Assembly: GCA_964496975.1 (NCBI GenBank)
Contig: CAZCBN010000001.1
Location: 1 to 64,000, forward strand
Length of the DNA stretch: 64,000 bases
Reading direction: 5' to 3'
DNA from: CAZCBN01 sp964496975
GTDB lineage: Bacteria; Planctomycetota; Phycisphaerae; Phycisphaerales; UBA1924
In this document: piece after piece, positions 25,323-34,664 of the stretch
How positions within the stretch are numbered: position 1 is the stretch's first letter
Layout of the letters: each line of letters opens with the position of its first letter
Program-made: the position numbers and the translations under genes
Notes under the pieces: model-generated
Seen by the model: the letters and a program-made list of their open reading frames with translations, nothing else
Told to the model about the DNA's origin: nothing
Database searches by the model: none

Positions 25323-28300
25323 GTGCTTCGACGTCCGTTCGTCATCGCGGCCCTCGGCGCCGCTCTGGCCGCCGCGGCGGGCGGTCTGACGTGGGAACGC
25401 GCGCGCTTCGGCGCGGGTCCCGCCGACGCCGGGCCGCGCCTTGAGGCGGAAGTGCGGCATCGGCTGATCGACAGCGCCGCCCGCCTGCGCGCCGTCGCCG
25501 AACGCGTCGCGCGCGATCACGCGCTGATTGCCGCGGCCACCACGGCGCCCGATCGCCGCGCCGAACTGTTCGCCGCGCTCGACGCGGCCCGCCTGCCCAC
25601 CTCCCCGCTGCACGCCGTCACGTTGTACGTGCCGGATGGGTCCGGTGGCTTCCGTCTGCTGGCCTGGAGCGATGGCCCGGCGGAAGACCTCGACGCCCAG
25701 GCCGCGCTGGTGGCCGCCAGCGGCGCGCCCGCCATCGTGGTGTCGCCCGGCGCGCTGGGTCTGCGCCTGCTCGCCATCCATCCGGTGACCGACGGCAGCC
25801 GATCCATCGGCCTGGTCACGGCCGAACGGATCATCGCGCCCGGCGATCGCCTGGCCGGCACGACCGATTACCCGCTGGTCACTGCACTGGGCGAAGTGCG
25901 CCTGTCGCCGGCCGCCGCGCCACCCACCACCGCGTACGCCATCGTCGTGAACGACGATCGCGGCCGGCCGCTCGTCCACGTCAGCTGGGATCCCGCCACG
26001 GTGGCGCAGGCGCGGACCGTCTTTCGTGGCCGGACGTGGGCCGCGGCGCTCGCGCCGCTGCTGGCGCTGGCCGTGTGGGCCGCCAGCACGTGGGTCCTGG
26101 CACGGCGGCGGCGCGCGAACGGCCCGGCGTTTGCGTTCTGGAGCGCCGGCCTGGCGCTGCTGCTGCTCGGCGCCGGGCTGGCCACACGCGCGCTGACCCA
26201 GTGGGCCTCGCTGTCGCTGGTCACGGGCCAACTGGCGGTCGCGGCGGCCGCACTCGGCGCGGCCGTGGCCTGGCCCGTCTCGTGCTGGTGGCGCGGCGTC
26301 CGCCGGCGGGCTGTCGCGCGCACGGACTGGCGGCTGCCGCTCGCGTTGATCGGCGCCGGCGCGTGGGTGGCGGTCCTGCTGGCCGGGCTCGCGTTCCTGA
26401 TCGACACGCGGCTGGCGGTCGACCGGCTCGACCGCCTCGCCTCGCCGTTGTTTCCGTTCGACGCCGGAGTGTTGTGGATTCATCTGACGCGGCTCATCCT
26501 CGCGCTGGCGGCGATCTGGAGCGGGGTCACCGTTCTGGCGCTCGTTGTGGAGCGCTGGCGTGTGCAGTGGCGCGGCCGCTGGGGCGTCGCGGTGATCGCG
26601 CTGGGCAGCCTGCCTGCGGCCGCCCTGAGCGCGGCGCGCCCCTGGTGGCCGTCGGCCGAGGCGATGGCCCCGATCGTCGTGGCGGCGGCGTTGCTGCTGT
26701 CGGTCGCGGCGCTGGCCGCCGCGCCCCTGCGGCGCCGCTATCGGCACTCGACACAGTCCACGCGCCTGCTCTGGCTGTGCGGCGCCACCGTCCTGCCGGC
26801 GCTCATCATCGATCCCATCGTCTCGGTGTCGGCGCAACGCGCCACCGACACCGCGATCGAGACGGTGCACGCGCCCGCCACGGTGGATCACCCGGCGCAT
26901 CTGCTGGAGGTGCTGCGGCAGGCCACCGCGGAGATCGACGGACTCGGCGATCTCTCCGCGCTGGTCGATCGCGCTCCCGGCGCCGCCGCGGTCACCACCG
27001 ACGCGGCCTTCCGCGTATGGAGCCGCACAGGGCTGTCGCGTGAGCGGCTGACGTCCGCCGTGGACCTCTACGGCCCCGACCGGACGCTCACGAGCCGCTT
27101 TGCGCTGAACGTCCCCGAGTACGGCTTCGATCAATCCATGATGGACCTGCGCTGCGACTGGGACATCTACGGGGAGGTGGACCGATCCGAAGAACTCCGG
27201 ATGCTGCACGCCGAACGTGGCGTCTGCGACGCCGCGGGCCGCGTGCGCGGCGCCATCGTGCTGCACGTGATCTTCGACTACCGCGCGCTGCCGTACCTGG
27301 CGGCGCGATCGCCGTTCGACGTGCACCGGCGGCCCGAGGGCGCCGGGGCGCTGGCCGACCGGCTGCAGGTGGTGGTGTACGGCTGGAGCCGGCTGCCGCT
27401 CTTTGCGTCGGGCCCGGCCGCCTGGCCGCTCGATGATGCGCTGCTGGCGCGCCTCGAGCGCTCGCGCGACCCGTTCTGGATCACGCGGACGACCGACGCC
27501 GGCCGCGCCCGCGTCTACTTCCGCAACGACCGCGCGGGCATCTACGCCCTCGGCTACACCGAACCCTCCGCGTTCGAACATCTGTCGCGCCTGGCCGAAA
27601 CCACGGCGCTCGCGTTACTCGTCTTCGTCGTGCTCATCGCCGGCGCCAGCGCGGCCGCCGCGATCAGCCCGCCGGCGCGCGCGCCCTTCCGGGCGGTCGT
27701 CGACGAAGTGCGCACCAGCTTTTATCGCAAGCTGTTCCTGCTGTTCGTGCTGACGGCCCTGCTGCCGGTGGCCGTCCTCGCGCTGGCGTTCAGCGCCTAC
27801 ATGGGCGAGCAGCTGCGGTCGGACGTCGAAACCGAGGCGATCAGCGCGGCCACGATCGCGCGGCGTGTGCTCGAGGACACGATCGCCCTGCAGCAGGGGC
27901 CGCTGACCGACGACCTGATGGTGTGGATCGGCCGCATCATCAACCAGGACGTCAACGTCTACGACGGCCCTCGGCTGCGCGCCACGAGCCAGCGCGACCT
28001 GTTTGATTCGGGCGTGTTGCCCGAGCGCACACCGGCGCGCGCGTATCGGGCGGTCGCGCTCGACCGCGTGCCGACCTTCGTCGAAGAGTCGCAGGCCGGC
28101 CTGTTCACGTCCCTCGTGGCCGCCGCGCCCGTCCCGCGCCTGGGGCGGGAGGCCGTGTTGCTCGTCCCGCTCGCGCCGCGGCAGCGCGCCATCGAACGCG
28201 AGATCTCCGACCTCAATCGCGGCATCCTGCTGGGCGCCATCCTGATCGTGCTGCTGTCGGCCGGCCTCGGCGCCTGGGTGGCCCAACGCGTGGCCGACCC

Positions 28301-29129
28301 CGTGGCGCGCCTGACACGCGCCACCCGTCAGATCGCCTCCGGCCGGCTCGACGTCCGCATCGCCGCCGACACGGCCGACGAACTGCAGCGGCTGGTCACC
28401 GACTTCAACTCGATGGCGGCCACGCTGCGCGAGCAACGCGCCGAACTGGTCCGCACGCACGAACTCAAGGCGTGGGCCGAGATGTCACGGCAGGTCGCCC
28501 ACGACGTGAAGAACCCGCTGACGCCGATTCAACTGGCGGCCGAACACCTGCAACGCGTGCACGACGATCGGCAGCGGCCCCTCGGCCCCGTGTTCGATCA
28601 GTGCATCGCGACGATCCTGCAGCAGGTGCGCCTGCTGCGGCAGATCGCCTCCGAGTTCTCCAATTTCGCCGCAGCCCCCACCCCGACGCTGGTCGACGTC
28701 CGGCTGCATGAACTGCTGACCGATGTGATCGCGCCGTATCTGCCCGGCCTGGCCTCACACACGCGGGTGACAAACGCCGTGCCCGCGGATCTGCCGCCCG
28801 CCTATGCCGACCGCACCCTGCTGGCGCGCGCGCTGACCAACCTCGTGGAAAACGCCCTGCAGGCCATGCCGCAGGGCGGCGACCTGCGCTGCGCCGGTTG
28901 GGCCGACGACACCCATGTCGTCGTGACGCTGACCGATACGGGCATCGGCATGAACGCCGACGCGCTGGCGCGCGCCTTCGAGCCGCATTTCTCCACCAAG
29001 ACCGGCGGTTCCGGCCTGGGACTGGCCAACGCCCGGCGCAACATCGAGGCGTGCGGCGGCATCATCACCGCCGACAGCGCGCCGCAGCAGGGCACGACGA
29101 TGACGGTGCGGTTACGCCGGCGTCCGTGA
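25323..29129 (+). CDS. Very large NtrY-like membrane sensor histidine kinase
   Basis: 1268 residues with a GTG start. The order is: N-terminal signal anchor (about 5-22), an extracytoplasmic region (about 25-235), a block of about eight membrane helices (about 240-500), a second soluble region (about 505-750), two further helices (about 755-780 and 800-825), a third sensor region, a last helix (about 962-985), HAMP (about 986-1038), HisKA with phosphoacceptor His1060 in QVAHDVKNPLTPIQLA, and HATPase_c with N-box NLVENALQAMP (Asn1173) and DTGIGMN. The kinase core is NtrY-like. No response regulator gene is adjacent. Confidence 0.9.
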   Translation: MLRRPFVIAALGAALAAAAGGLTWERARFGAGPADAGPRLEAEVRHRLIDSAARLRAVAERVARDHALIAAATTAPDRRAELFAALDAARLPTSPLHAVTLYVPDGSGGFRLLAWSDGPAEDLDAQAALVAASGAPAIVVSPGALGLRLLAIHPVTDGSRSIGLVTAERIIAPGDRLAGTTDYPLVTALGEVRLSPAAAPPTTAYAIVVNDDRGRPLVHVSWDPATVAQARTVFRGRTWAAALAPLLALAVWAASTWVLARRRRANGPAFAFWSAGLALLLLGAGLATRALTQWASLSLVTGQLAVAAAALGAAVAWPVSCWWRGVRRRAVARTDWRLPLALIGAGAWVAVLLAGLAFLIDTRLAVDRLDRLASPLFPFDAGVLWIHLTRLILALAAIWSGVTVLALVVERWRVQWRGRWGVAVIALGSLPAAALSAARPWWPSAEAMAPIVVAAALLLSVAALAAAPLRRRYRHSTQSTRLLWLCGATVLPALIIDPIVSVSAQRATDTAIETVHAPATVDHPAHLLEVLRQATAEIDGLGDLSALVDRAPGAAAVTTDAAFRVWSRTGLSRERLTSAVDLYGPDRTLTSRFALNVPEYGFDQSMMDLRCDWDIYGEVDRSEELRMLHAERGVCDAAGRVRGAIVLHVIFDYRALPYLAARSPFDVHRRPEGAGALADRLQVVVYGWSRLPLFASGPAAWPLDDALLARLERSRDPFWITRTTDAGRARVYFRNDRAGIYALGYTEPSAFEHLSRLAETTALALLVFVVLIAGASAAAAISPPARAPFRAVVDEVRTSFYRKLFLLFVLTALLPVAVLALAFSAYMGEQLRSDVETEAISAATIARRVLEDTIALQQGPLTDDLMVWIGRIINQDVNVYDGPRLRATSQRDLFDSGVLPERTPARAYRAVALDRVPTFVEESQAGLFTSLVAAAPVPRLGREAVLLVPLAPRQRAIEREISDLNRGILLGAILIVLLSAGLGAWVAQRVADPVARLTRATRQIASGRLDVRIAADTADELQRLVTDFNSMAATLREQRAELVRTHELKAWAEMSRQVAHDVKNPLTPIQLAAEHLQRVHDDRQRPLGPVFDQCIATILQQVRLLRQIASEFSNFAAAPTPTLVDVRLHELLTDVIAPYLPGLASHTRVTNAVPADLPPAYADRTLLARALTNLVENALQAMPQGGDLRCAGWADDTHVVVTLTDTGIGMNADALARAFEPHFSTKTGGSGLGLANARRNIEACGGIITADSAPQQGTTMTVRLRRRP

Positions 29130-29846
29130 GCCGCGCAGCCGCGTGACCGCCAGCTCAACGAAGCCCGAGACGACGTAGGCGTACGCCATCACGACCAGCG
29201 CGATGCGGGGTTCGGTGGCGATGATGACGATCAACGCCGCAAAGGCGAAGAGTTTGCCGTACGACCGGTCCCAGCCGAAGTTGATCGTCTTGAAGCTGCG
29301 GAACTTCACCGTGCTGACCATCAGGACGGCCGGGATGACCACGACGGCAATGGCGGCCATGGCCTGCGCGGTGCCGATGAGCGGATAGGGATACAGAAAC
29401 ACCGTCGCCGCCGGCACGCCGGCCGCCGCGGGACTGGGCAGGCCGATGAAATACCGTTTGTCGGACTGGCCGGTGGTCTGAATGTTGAAGCGCGCCAGAC
29501 GCATGGCCGCGGCCGTGACGTAGAGGAACCCGGCGGCCCACCCCCAGCGGCCCAGCTCCGACAGGCCCCACGCAAACGCCAGCACGGCCGGCGCGACGCC
29601 GAACGACACGACGTCGGCCAGGGAATCCAGCTCGACGCCGAACGCGCTGGTGGTCCCCGTCAGCCGGGCGATCCGGCCGTCGAGTCCGTCGAGCAGGAAG
29701 GCGATGCCGATGAAGGGCGCGGCCGTCGCCAGATCGCCGCGCATCGCGTACATCACGCAGGCATACCCGCAGAACAGGTTGCCCACCGTGAACAGGCTCG
29801 GCAGCAGATACATGCCGCGACGCGTCCGCTTGTCGAGCGACATCAT
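29112..29846 (-). CDS. pssA: CDP-diacylglycerol-serine O-phosphatidyltransferase
   Basis: 244 residues with several membrane helices. The CDP-alcohol phosphatidyltransferase signature is complete: DGRIARLTGTTSAFG followed by D and D at the expected spacing. It makes phosphatidylserine from CDP-DAG and serine. The adjacent psd gene, 19 bases upstream in the same direction, completes phosphatidylethanolamine synthesis. Two ATG codons stand in tandem at 29846 and 29843. Its 3' end overlaps the convergent kinase gene by 18 bases. Confidence 0.94.
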   Translation of the reverse strand: MMSLDKRTRRGMYLLPSLFTVGNLFCGYACVMYAMRGDLATAAPFIGIAFLLDGLDGRIARLTGTTSAFGVELDSLADVVSFGVAPAVLAFAWGLSELGRWGWAAGFLYVTAAAMRLARFNIQTTGQSDKRYFIGLPSPAAAGVPAATVFLYPYPLIGTAQAMAAIAVVVIPAVLMVSTVKFRSFKTINFGWDRSYGKLFAFAALIVIIATEPRIALVVMAYAYVVSGFVELAVTRLRGSRTPA

Positions 29847-29865
29847 CGGCTTATTGTCCCACGCC

Positions 29866-30513
29866 TCAGACCAGGAGCCGGGCCAGAACCGTTTCGCCCG
29901 CCCGCGCGCGATCGCCGGCCTTGACGGTGAGCGACGCCGTGGCCGGCACGAACACATCCATGCGCGATCCGAACTTCATCAAGCCCAGATGGTCGCCCGC
30001 GCGCACCTGCTGCCCTTCCTGCAGCCGGCACACGACGCGCCGGGCCAGAATGCCCACGACCTGCCGGGCCACGATCGTCGTGCCGCCATGGTCGAACCAG
30101 ATCTCGGAACGCTCGTTCTGCGCCGATTCGGGTTTGTAGGCGGGCAGGAACGTGCCCGGCTGATACCGCACGCGCGTCACGCGCCCGGAGACCGGCGTGC
30201 GATTGATGTGGACGTCGAGCACCGACAGGAAGATGGTGATCTGCTGCCAGGACGGGGCCGGCACCGTGTCCCCGACAGGCACATCGTCGGGCCGCGCGGG
30301 GCCGGCGTACATCACCTTGCCGTCGGCCGGCGACAAGACCAGTGTCGGATCCTGCGACGCCGTGCGGTCGGGATCGCGGAAGAACAAGGCGATGGCCACC
30401 GGCAGCGCCAGAGCCAAAGCCGCCGCCAGCCACCAGCCGGCCAACGCGAGGCCGGCCGACGGCAGGCCGGCGATCAGAACGAAGGGCGCGGCAGCGCGAT
30501 CAATTCGCATCAA
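29866..30513 (-). CDS. psd: Phosphatidylserine decarboxylase proenzyme, short type
   Basis: 215 residues. An N-terminal membrane segment (about 9-45) precedes the decarboxylase domain, and LMKFGSRMDVFVP contains the Gly182-Ser183 pair, where autocleavage generates the pyruvoyl group in this short class of enzymes (about 200-220 residues). FLSVLDVHINRTPVSGRV is a second family block. It converts phosphatidylserine to phosphatidylethanolamine; pssA follows directly. Confidence 0.94.
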   Translation of the reverse strand: MMRIDRAAAPFVLIAGLPSAGLALAGWWLAAALALALPVAIALFFRDPDRTASQDPTLVLSPADGKVMYAGPARPDDVPVGDTVPAPSWQQITIFLSVLDVHINRTPVSGRVTRVRYQPGTFLPAYKPESAQNERSEIWFDHGGTTIVARQVVGILARRVVCRLQEGQQVRAGDHLGLMKFGSRMDVFVPATASLTVKAGDRARAGETVLARLLV

Positions 30514-30601
30514 GGCAGATCAAGCCCGTCACGGCGCGTGCCCCGGCCCAGTCCGGGGACACGCCTCGCGGCGGGTCCCGACCATACTACTCGCGCGGCG
30601 G

Positions 30602-30808
30602 TCAGGGGTGGGCGGCGGCGCGGTCGGGCGTGCGCAACGCGGCCATCTGATCCTTCAGGGCAAGTTTTCGTTTCTTGAGGGCCACTTCGCGCGCGCGTTG
30701 GGCGCTGGTGAGGAGGGGGTATCGAGCGAGGTCCTGCAGTTGCGAGTCGAGCGTCTGGTGCTGGCGGGCGAGTTGCTCGTAGAGCGGCATGTCCGGAGCG
30801 TCAGCCAT
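30602..30808 (-). CDS. DUF465 (YdcH-like) small protein
   Basis: 68 residues, mostly helical: EQLARQHQTLDSQLQDL followed by a basic helix ALKKRKLALKDQMAAL, the pattern of DUF465 proteins, whose function is poorly defined. The ATG at 30808 is chosen over a GTG at 30811 because a strong AAGGAGG (minus strand, 30820 to 30814) is 5 bases before it. It follows rimI at a 30-base gap and could be in the same unit. Confidence 0.85.
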   Translation of the reverse strand: MADAPDMPLYEQLARQHQTLDSQLQDLARYPLLTSAQRAREVALKKRKLALKDQMAALRTPDRAAAHP

Positions 30809-30838
30809 CACGGCCTCCTTTCCGATATGCAGCGCACC

Positions 30839-31315
30839 TTACCACTCCCCTGCCGGGTCGGCAAGCGCATAACGCCACAGGACCAGGCCGTCCTCGGCCG
30901 GGTGCTCGTAATAGTTGCGACGGACGCCCGCCTGCTCGAACCCGAGGCCCTCGTACAACCGCAGCGCCGCGACGTTGGACCGCCGCACTTCCAGTGTGGC
31001 CGCGGTCGCGCCCTCGGCAATCGCCTCACGAAACACGGCCTGCAGCAAACGCCGGGCATGCCCCTGACGACGCCAGGCCGGGGCGATGGCGAGACTGTTG
31101 ATGTGCAGTTCCCGCGCCACGATCCAGCAGGCGCAGAAGCCCACGAGCTCGCCCGTGCCGGTCTCGAGTCGGTACAACCGGCCCGCGCCCGATGTCAGTT
31201 CCTTGCGCAACGCCGCCACACCCCAGCCGCGATGGAAGGACGCCTCCTGCAGCGCCGCCACATCGTCAAGGGGATCACCGACGGCGGCGCGCCTGACGAC
31301 CAGGCGATCGGTCAT
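30839..31315 (-). CDS. rimI: Ribosomal-protein-alanine N-acetyltransferase RimI (GNAT)
   Basis: 158 residues with a GNAT fold: LHINSLAIAPAWRRQGHARRLL is the acetyl-CoA binding motif A, and LEVRRSNVAALRLYEGLGF is the RimI-typical motif B. In the family RimI acetylates the N-terminus of ribosomal protein S18. It overlaps the tsaB stop by ATGA, an arrangement seen in many bacteria, which strengthens the call over a generic GNAT. Confidence 0.9.
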   Translation of the reverse strand: MTDRLVVRRAAVGDPLDDVAALQEASFHRGWGVAALRKELTSGAGRLYRLETGTGELVGFCACWIVARELHINSLAIAPAWRRQGHARRLLQAVFREAIAEGATAATLEVRRSNVAALRLYEGLGFEQAGVRRNYYEHPAEDGLVLWRYALADPAGEW

Positions 31316-31995
31316 GACCGGCGGGCCCGCGCCAGTTCGACGTCGGGGGGCCGGACGTAGGCCGCCGACAATCCGTCCGGCGACACCTGCGGCCAGTCCT
31401 CGCGCACGGCCAGACGCGCAGCTGACGCGGCCAGCGGTTCGGCGGCGTCGAGCACCTCGGCGCCGCAGGCCCGCCAGTGGTCCGCATACCGCACGGCGCC
31501 GTTGCCGACAACGACCACGGGGGCGTCCGCGTCCAGCAGCCGCTCACCCGCCGGCGCATGGACGGCCGGGTCCTGGAGTGGCGTGAAGGCCTCGCCGTCC
31601 CAGCGATGAATGGCGGTGAAGACCTCACCGCGCATCCCGTCCAGGCACGAGACGACGATGGCCGGCGTCGCGGCGGCGTGATGGGCGCGCCACCCTTCGG
31701 CGAGCGCGTCGAGCGTGGCGACCGGCGACACACGCCAGCCGCGTGTGACGGCCAGCCCCTGCGCGCACGCCATGCCGATGCGCACACCGGTGAACGAGCC
31801 CGGTCCGACCACCACCGCCAGACGATCGACGTCGGCCAGCGTCAGACCGTGCCGGTCGAGCCACTCGACGAGCGCCGCCGGCAGCCGCACCGCATGCGGC
31901 TGCGCGCGGTCGCCGTCGGCGGCCGTGAGTACACCCTCGCGCCAGAGCGCCACGCTGCCGGCCGGTGTCACCGTCTCGAACGCGAGAACGACCAT
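31312..31995 (-). CDS. tsaB: tRNA threonylcarbamoyladenosine biosynthesis protein TsaB
   Basis: 227 residues. The ASKHA-fold N-terminus MVVLAFETVTPAGSVAL and GPGSFTGVRIGMACAQGLA are TsaB hallmarks; the TsaD metal-binding histidines are absent, as expected. TsaB partners TsaD in making the t6A37 modification of tRNA. A TAACAT -10 candidate lies at 32007 to 32002 (minus strand), 7 bases from the ATG, so the message may be leaderless. Divergent from mutS. Confidence 0.93.
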   Translation of the reverse strand: MVVLAFETVTPAGSVALWREGVLTAADGDRAQPHAVRLPAALVEWLDRHGLTLADVDRLAVVVGPGSFTGVRIGMACAQGLAVTRGWRVSPVATLDALAEGWRAHHAAATPAIVVSCLDGMRGEVFTAIHRWDGEAFTPLQDPAVHAPAGERLLDADAPVVVVGNGAVRYADHWRACGAEVLDAAEPLAASAARLAVREDWPQVSPDGLSAAYVRPPDVELARARRS

Positions 31996-32001
31996 GCGTG
32001 A

Positions 32002-32011
32002 ATGTTATACT
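32002..32011. promoter_or_regulatory. Divergent -10 region, tsaB / mutS
   Basis: The word ATGTTATACT holds TAACAT on the minus strand (32007 to 32002), 7 bases before tsaB, and TATACT on the plus strand (32006-32011), 23 bases before mutS. Confidence 0.55.
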
Positions 32012-32033
32012 CGCGCCAGTCAGTCTCGATCCC

Positions 32034-34664
32034 GTGACAACCGTACCCGCCCTCCCGGCCGCCACTCCGGCCATGCGCCAGTATCTCGACGCGAAGCGGC
32101 AGCACCGCGACGCCATCCTGCTGTTCCGCATGGGCGACTTCTACGAGATGTTCTTCGAGGACGCGATCGTCGCCTCGCGTGTGCTCGAGTTGACGTTGAC
32201 GTCGCGCGCCAAGGACGCCAGCGGCACCGCGATTCCGATGTGCGGCATGCCGTTCCACGCGGTGGATGGCTACATCGCCCGCCTGGTCAGGCAGGGCTAC
32301 CGCGTGGCCATCTGTGATCAGGTCGAAGATCCCAAGAAGGCCAAGGGCGTCGTCAAACGCGAAGTCACACGCGTGATTTCACCGGGGACGTTCACCGACG
32401 CGGCGTATCTGGACGCGCGCGAACCGGCGTTTCTGGCGGCCATCACCGCCCTGCCCGGCCCGCGGGTGGGCCTGGCGGTCATCGATGTCTCGACCGGAGA
32501 GTTTTCCGCGGCCGAATGGGAAGGTGCTTCGGCGGCATCGGCGGTGGCCGCTGAGGTCAGCGTGCTGCGCCCCAGAGAGCTGCTGATCGCCGACGACGTC
32601 GCTGACGTCAGCGCCTGGGTGCCACCACTGGTCTCACCGCGGGTGACCCGGCTCGAGGGCTGGCACTTCGATCCCGCGCGAGCGCGCGAGGTGTTGCTCG
32701 ATCAAGTGCGCGCGGCCTCGCTGGCCGCGCACGGGCTCGACGATGCGCCGGCGGCGACGGCGGCGGCAGGCGCGATCGTCGGCTACCTGCGCGAAACGCA
32801 GAAGGTCGACCTGGCGCACGTCCGCGACATCTCGCGCCGCGTCACGACGGACGGCCTGCTGATTGACCCGGTCACGCTGCGGCATCTGAACGTGATCGAA
32901 GGCGTGGATGGCGGCCGCGCGGGGTCGTTGCTCGATGAAATCGATCGCACCGCCACCTCGATGGGCGGCCGGTTGCTGCGCGCCTGGCTCATCCGCCCGC
33001 TCGTGGCACTGGCGCGCATTCAGGATCGGCTCGATGCGGTGGAAGACTTTGCGTTCCGGTCGACCGAACGCGCGAAGCTGCGGGACCTGCTCAAGGGGAT
33101 GCACGACCTCGAGCGGCTGGTGGCGCGGGTGTCGCTGGGCACGGCCGGTCCGCGCGACCTGGTGGCGCTGCGGCAGTCGCTGACGCTGCTGCCCCGCCTG
33201 CGCGCCATCCTCACGCCCATCCAGGCGCCGCTGGTGCTGAGCCTGCTCGCCGAGCTGGATGACCTGGTGGACGTGCGCGATGCGATTGAACGGACGCTGG
33301 TCGACGAACCGCCCGCGCTGGCCCGGGACGGCGGGGTGATTCGCGACGGCGTGGACGCGGAGATCGACGAGCTGCGCGCCATCAGCCGGGGCGGCAAGAC
33401 GGCCATCGCCGCCATGGAAGAGGCGGAACGGGCGCGCACCGGGATCGCGTCGCTCAAGATTCGCTACAACCGCGTCTTCGGGTATTACATCGAGGTCACC
33501 AAGGCGAACCTCGCGAACATCCCGGCCGACTACATCCGGAAGCAGACCATCGCCGGCGGTGAACGGTACATCACGTCGGCGCTGAAGGAGTACGAAGACA
33601 AGGTGCTGCACGCCGACGAGCGGCTCGTCGTGCGGGAGCTGGAGTTGTTCGAAGCCCTGCGGGCCCGGGTCGCCGGCGAGGCGCCACGGGTCCTCGACAC
33701 CGCCCGCTCGGTGGCCGCGCTCGACGTGCTGGCCGCGCTGGCCGATACGGCGGCCGCCGGCAACTACACGAAGCCGCACCTGCACGACGGCGACGAGTTC
33801 AGCGCCGTCGACGCCCGCCATCCCGTGGTGGAGCGCCACGTGGCGTCGGCGTTTGTGCCCAATGACGTCTCGCTTAACGGCAGCTCGCGGCAGCTGGTCA
33901 TCCTCACCGGCCCCAACATGGGCGGCAAGTCGACGTTCCTGCGGCAGACGGCGCTGCTGGCCGTGCTCGCGCAGGCCGGGGCGTTCGTCCCCGCGCGGCG
34001 CGCGAAGCTGTCGATCGTCGATCGCATCTTCGCGCGCGTGGGCGCGTCCGACAACATCGCGCGCGGCCAGTCGACGTTCATGGTGGAAATGCAGGAGACG
34101 GCGGCCATCCTGCACGCCGCCACCTCGCGCAGCCTCGTCATCCTCGATGAAATCGGGCGCGGCACCGCGACGTTTGATGGCCTCAGCCTGGCGTGGGCCG
34201 TCGCCGAACACCTGGCCACGAGCGACCGCGCGCGGCCCAAGACGATCTTCGCCACGCACTACCACGAACTCACCGACCTGGCCGACGCGATCCCCGGCGT
34301 GGTGAACTTCCACGTCGCCGCCCGCGAGTTCAAGGACGACATCGTGTTCCTGCACAAGGTCGTCGACGGACGCTCGGACCGGTCGTATGGCATTCAGGTG
34401 GCGCGCCTCGCCGGCCTGCCGCCGGCCGTGGTGGCGCGCGCCACGACGATCCTGCGATCGCTGGAACAGGATGAACTACAGCGTGGGGGTCGACCCGCAC
34501 TGTCGGGGGCGCCGCCCCCCGCGCAGGCGCAACTCGGCCTCTTCCAGGCCCCGCCCGAAACACATCCCGTCGTGGAACGGCTGCGCCAACTCAACCTCGA
34601 CCGGCTCACCCCGCTCGAGGCGCTGAACCTGCTGGCCGAGCTTGCCAAGGAGGCCGGTGAATGA
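32034..34664 (+). CDS. mutS: DNA mismatch repair protein MutS
   Basis: 876 residues from a GTG at 32034. The mismatch-binding loop LLFRMGDFYEMFFEDA near the N-terminus carries the Phe-x-Glu that contacts the mispair. The clamp and lever regions follow, with YYIEVTKANLANIPADYIRK, then the ATPase with Walker A GPNMGGKSTFLRQT from residue 626 and LDEIGRGTATFDGLSLAW. The open frame extends upstream to 31965 but starts before the -10 box. The stop overlaps the next ATG (ATGA). A TATACT box lies at 32006-32011. Confidence 0.97.
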   Translation: MTTVPALPAATPAMRQYLDAKRQHRDAILLFRMGDFYEMFFEDAIVASRVLELTLTSRAKDASGTAIPMCGMPFHAVDGYIARLVRQGYRVAICDQVEDPKKAKGVVKREVTRVISPGTFTDAAYLDAREPAFLAAITALPGPRVGLAVIDVSTGEFSAAEWEGASAASAVAAEVSVLRPRELLIADDVADVSAWVPPLVSPRVTRLEGWHFDPARAREVLLDQVRAASLAAHGLDDAPAATAAAGAIVGYLRETQKVDLAHVRDISRRVTTDGLLIDPVTLRHLNVIEGVDGGRAGSLLDEIDRTATSMGGRLLRAWLIRPLVALARIQDRLDAVEDFAFRSTERAKLRDLLKGMHDLERLVARVSLGTAGPRDLVALRQSLTLLPRLRAILTPIQAPLVLSLLAELDDLVDVRDAIERTLVDEPPALARDGGVIRDGVDAEIDELRAISRGGKTAIAAMEEAERARTGIASLKIRYNRVFGYYIEVTKANLANIPADYIRKQTIAGGERYITSALKEYEDKVLHADERLVVRELELFEALRARVAGEAPRVLDTARSVAALDVLAALADTAAAGNYTKPHLHDGDEFSAVDARHPVVERHVASAFVPNDVSLNGSSRQLVILTGPNMGGKSTFLRQTALLAVLAQAGAFVPARRAKLSIVDRIFARVGASDNIARGQSTFMVEMQETAAILHAATSRSLVILDEIGRGTATFDGLSLAWAVAEHLATSDRARPKTIFATHYHELTDLADAIPGVVNFHVAAREFKDDIVFLHKVVDGRSDRSYGIQVARLAGLPPAVVARATTILRSLEQDELQRGGRPALSGAPPPAQAQLGLFQAPPETHPVVERLRQLNLDRLTPLEALNLLAELAKEAGE

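Noticed and set aside
31965..32033. Upstream extension of MutS
   Set aside because: It would start before the -10 box and overlap tsaB; the family N-terminus begins shortly after the GTG at 32034.
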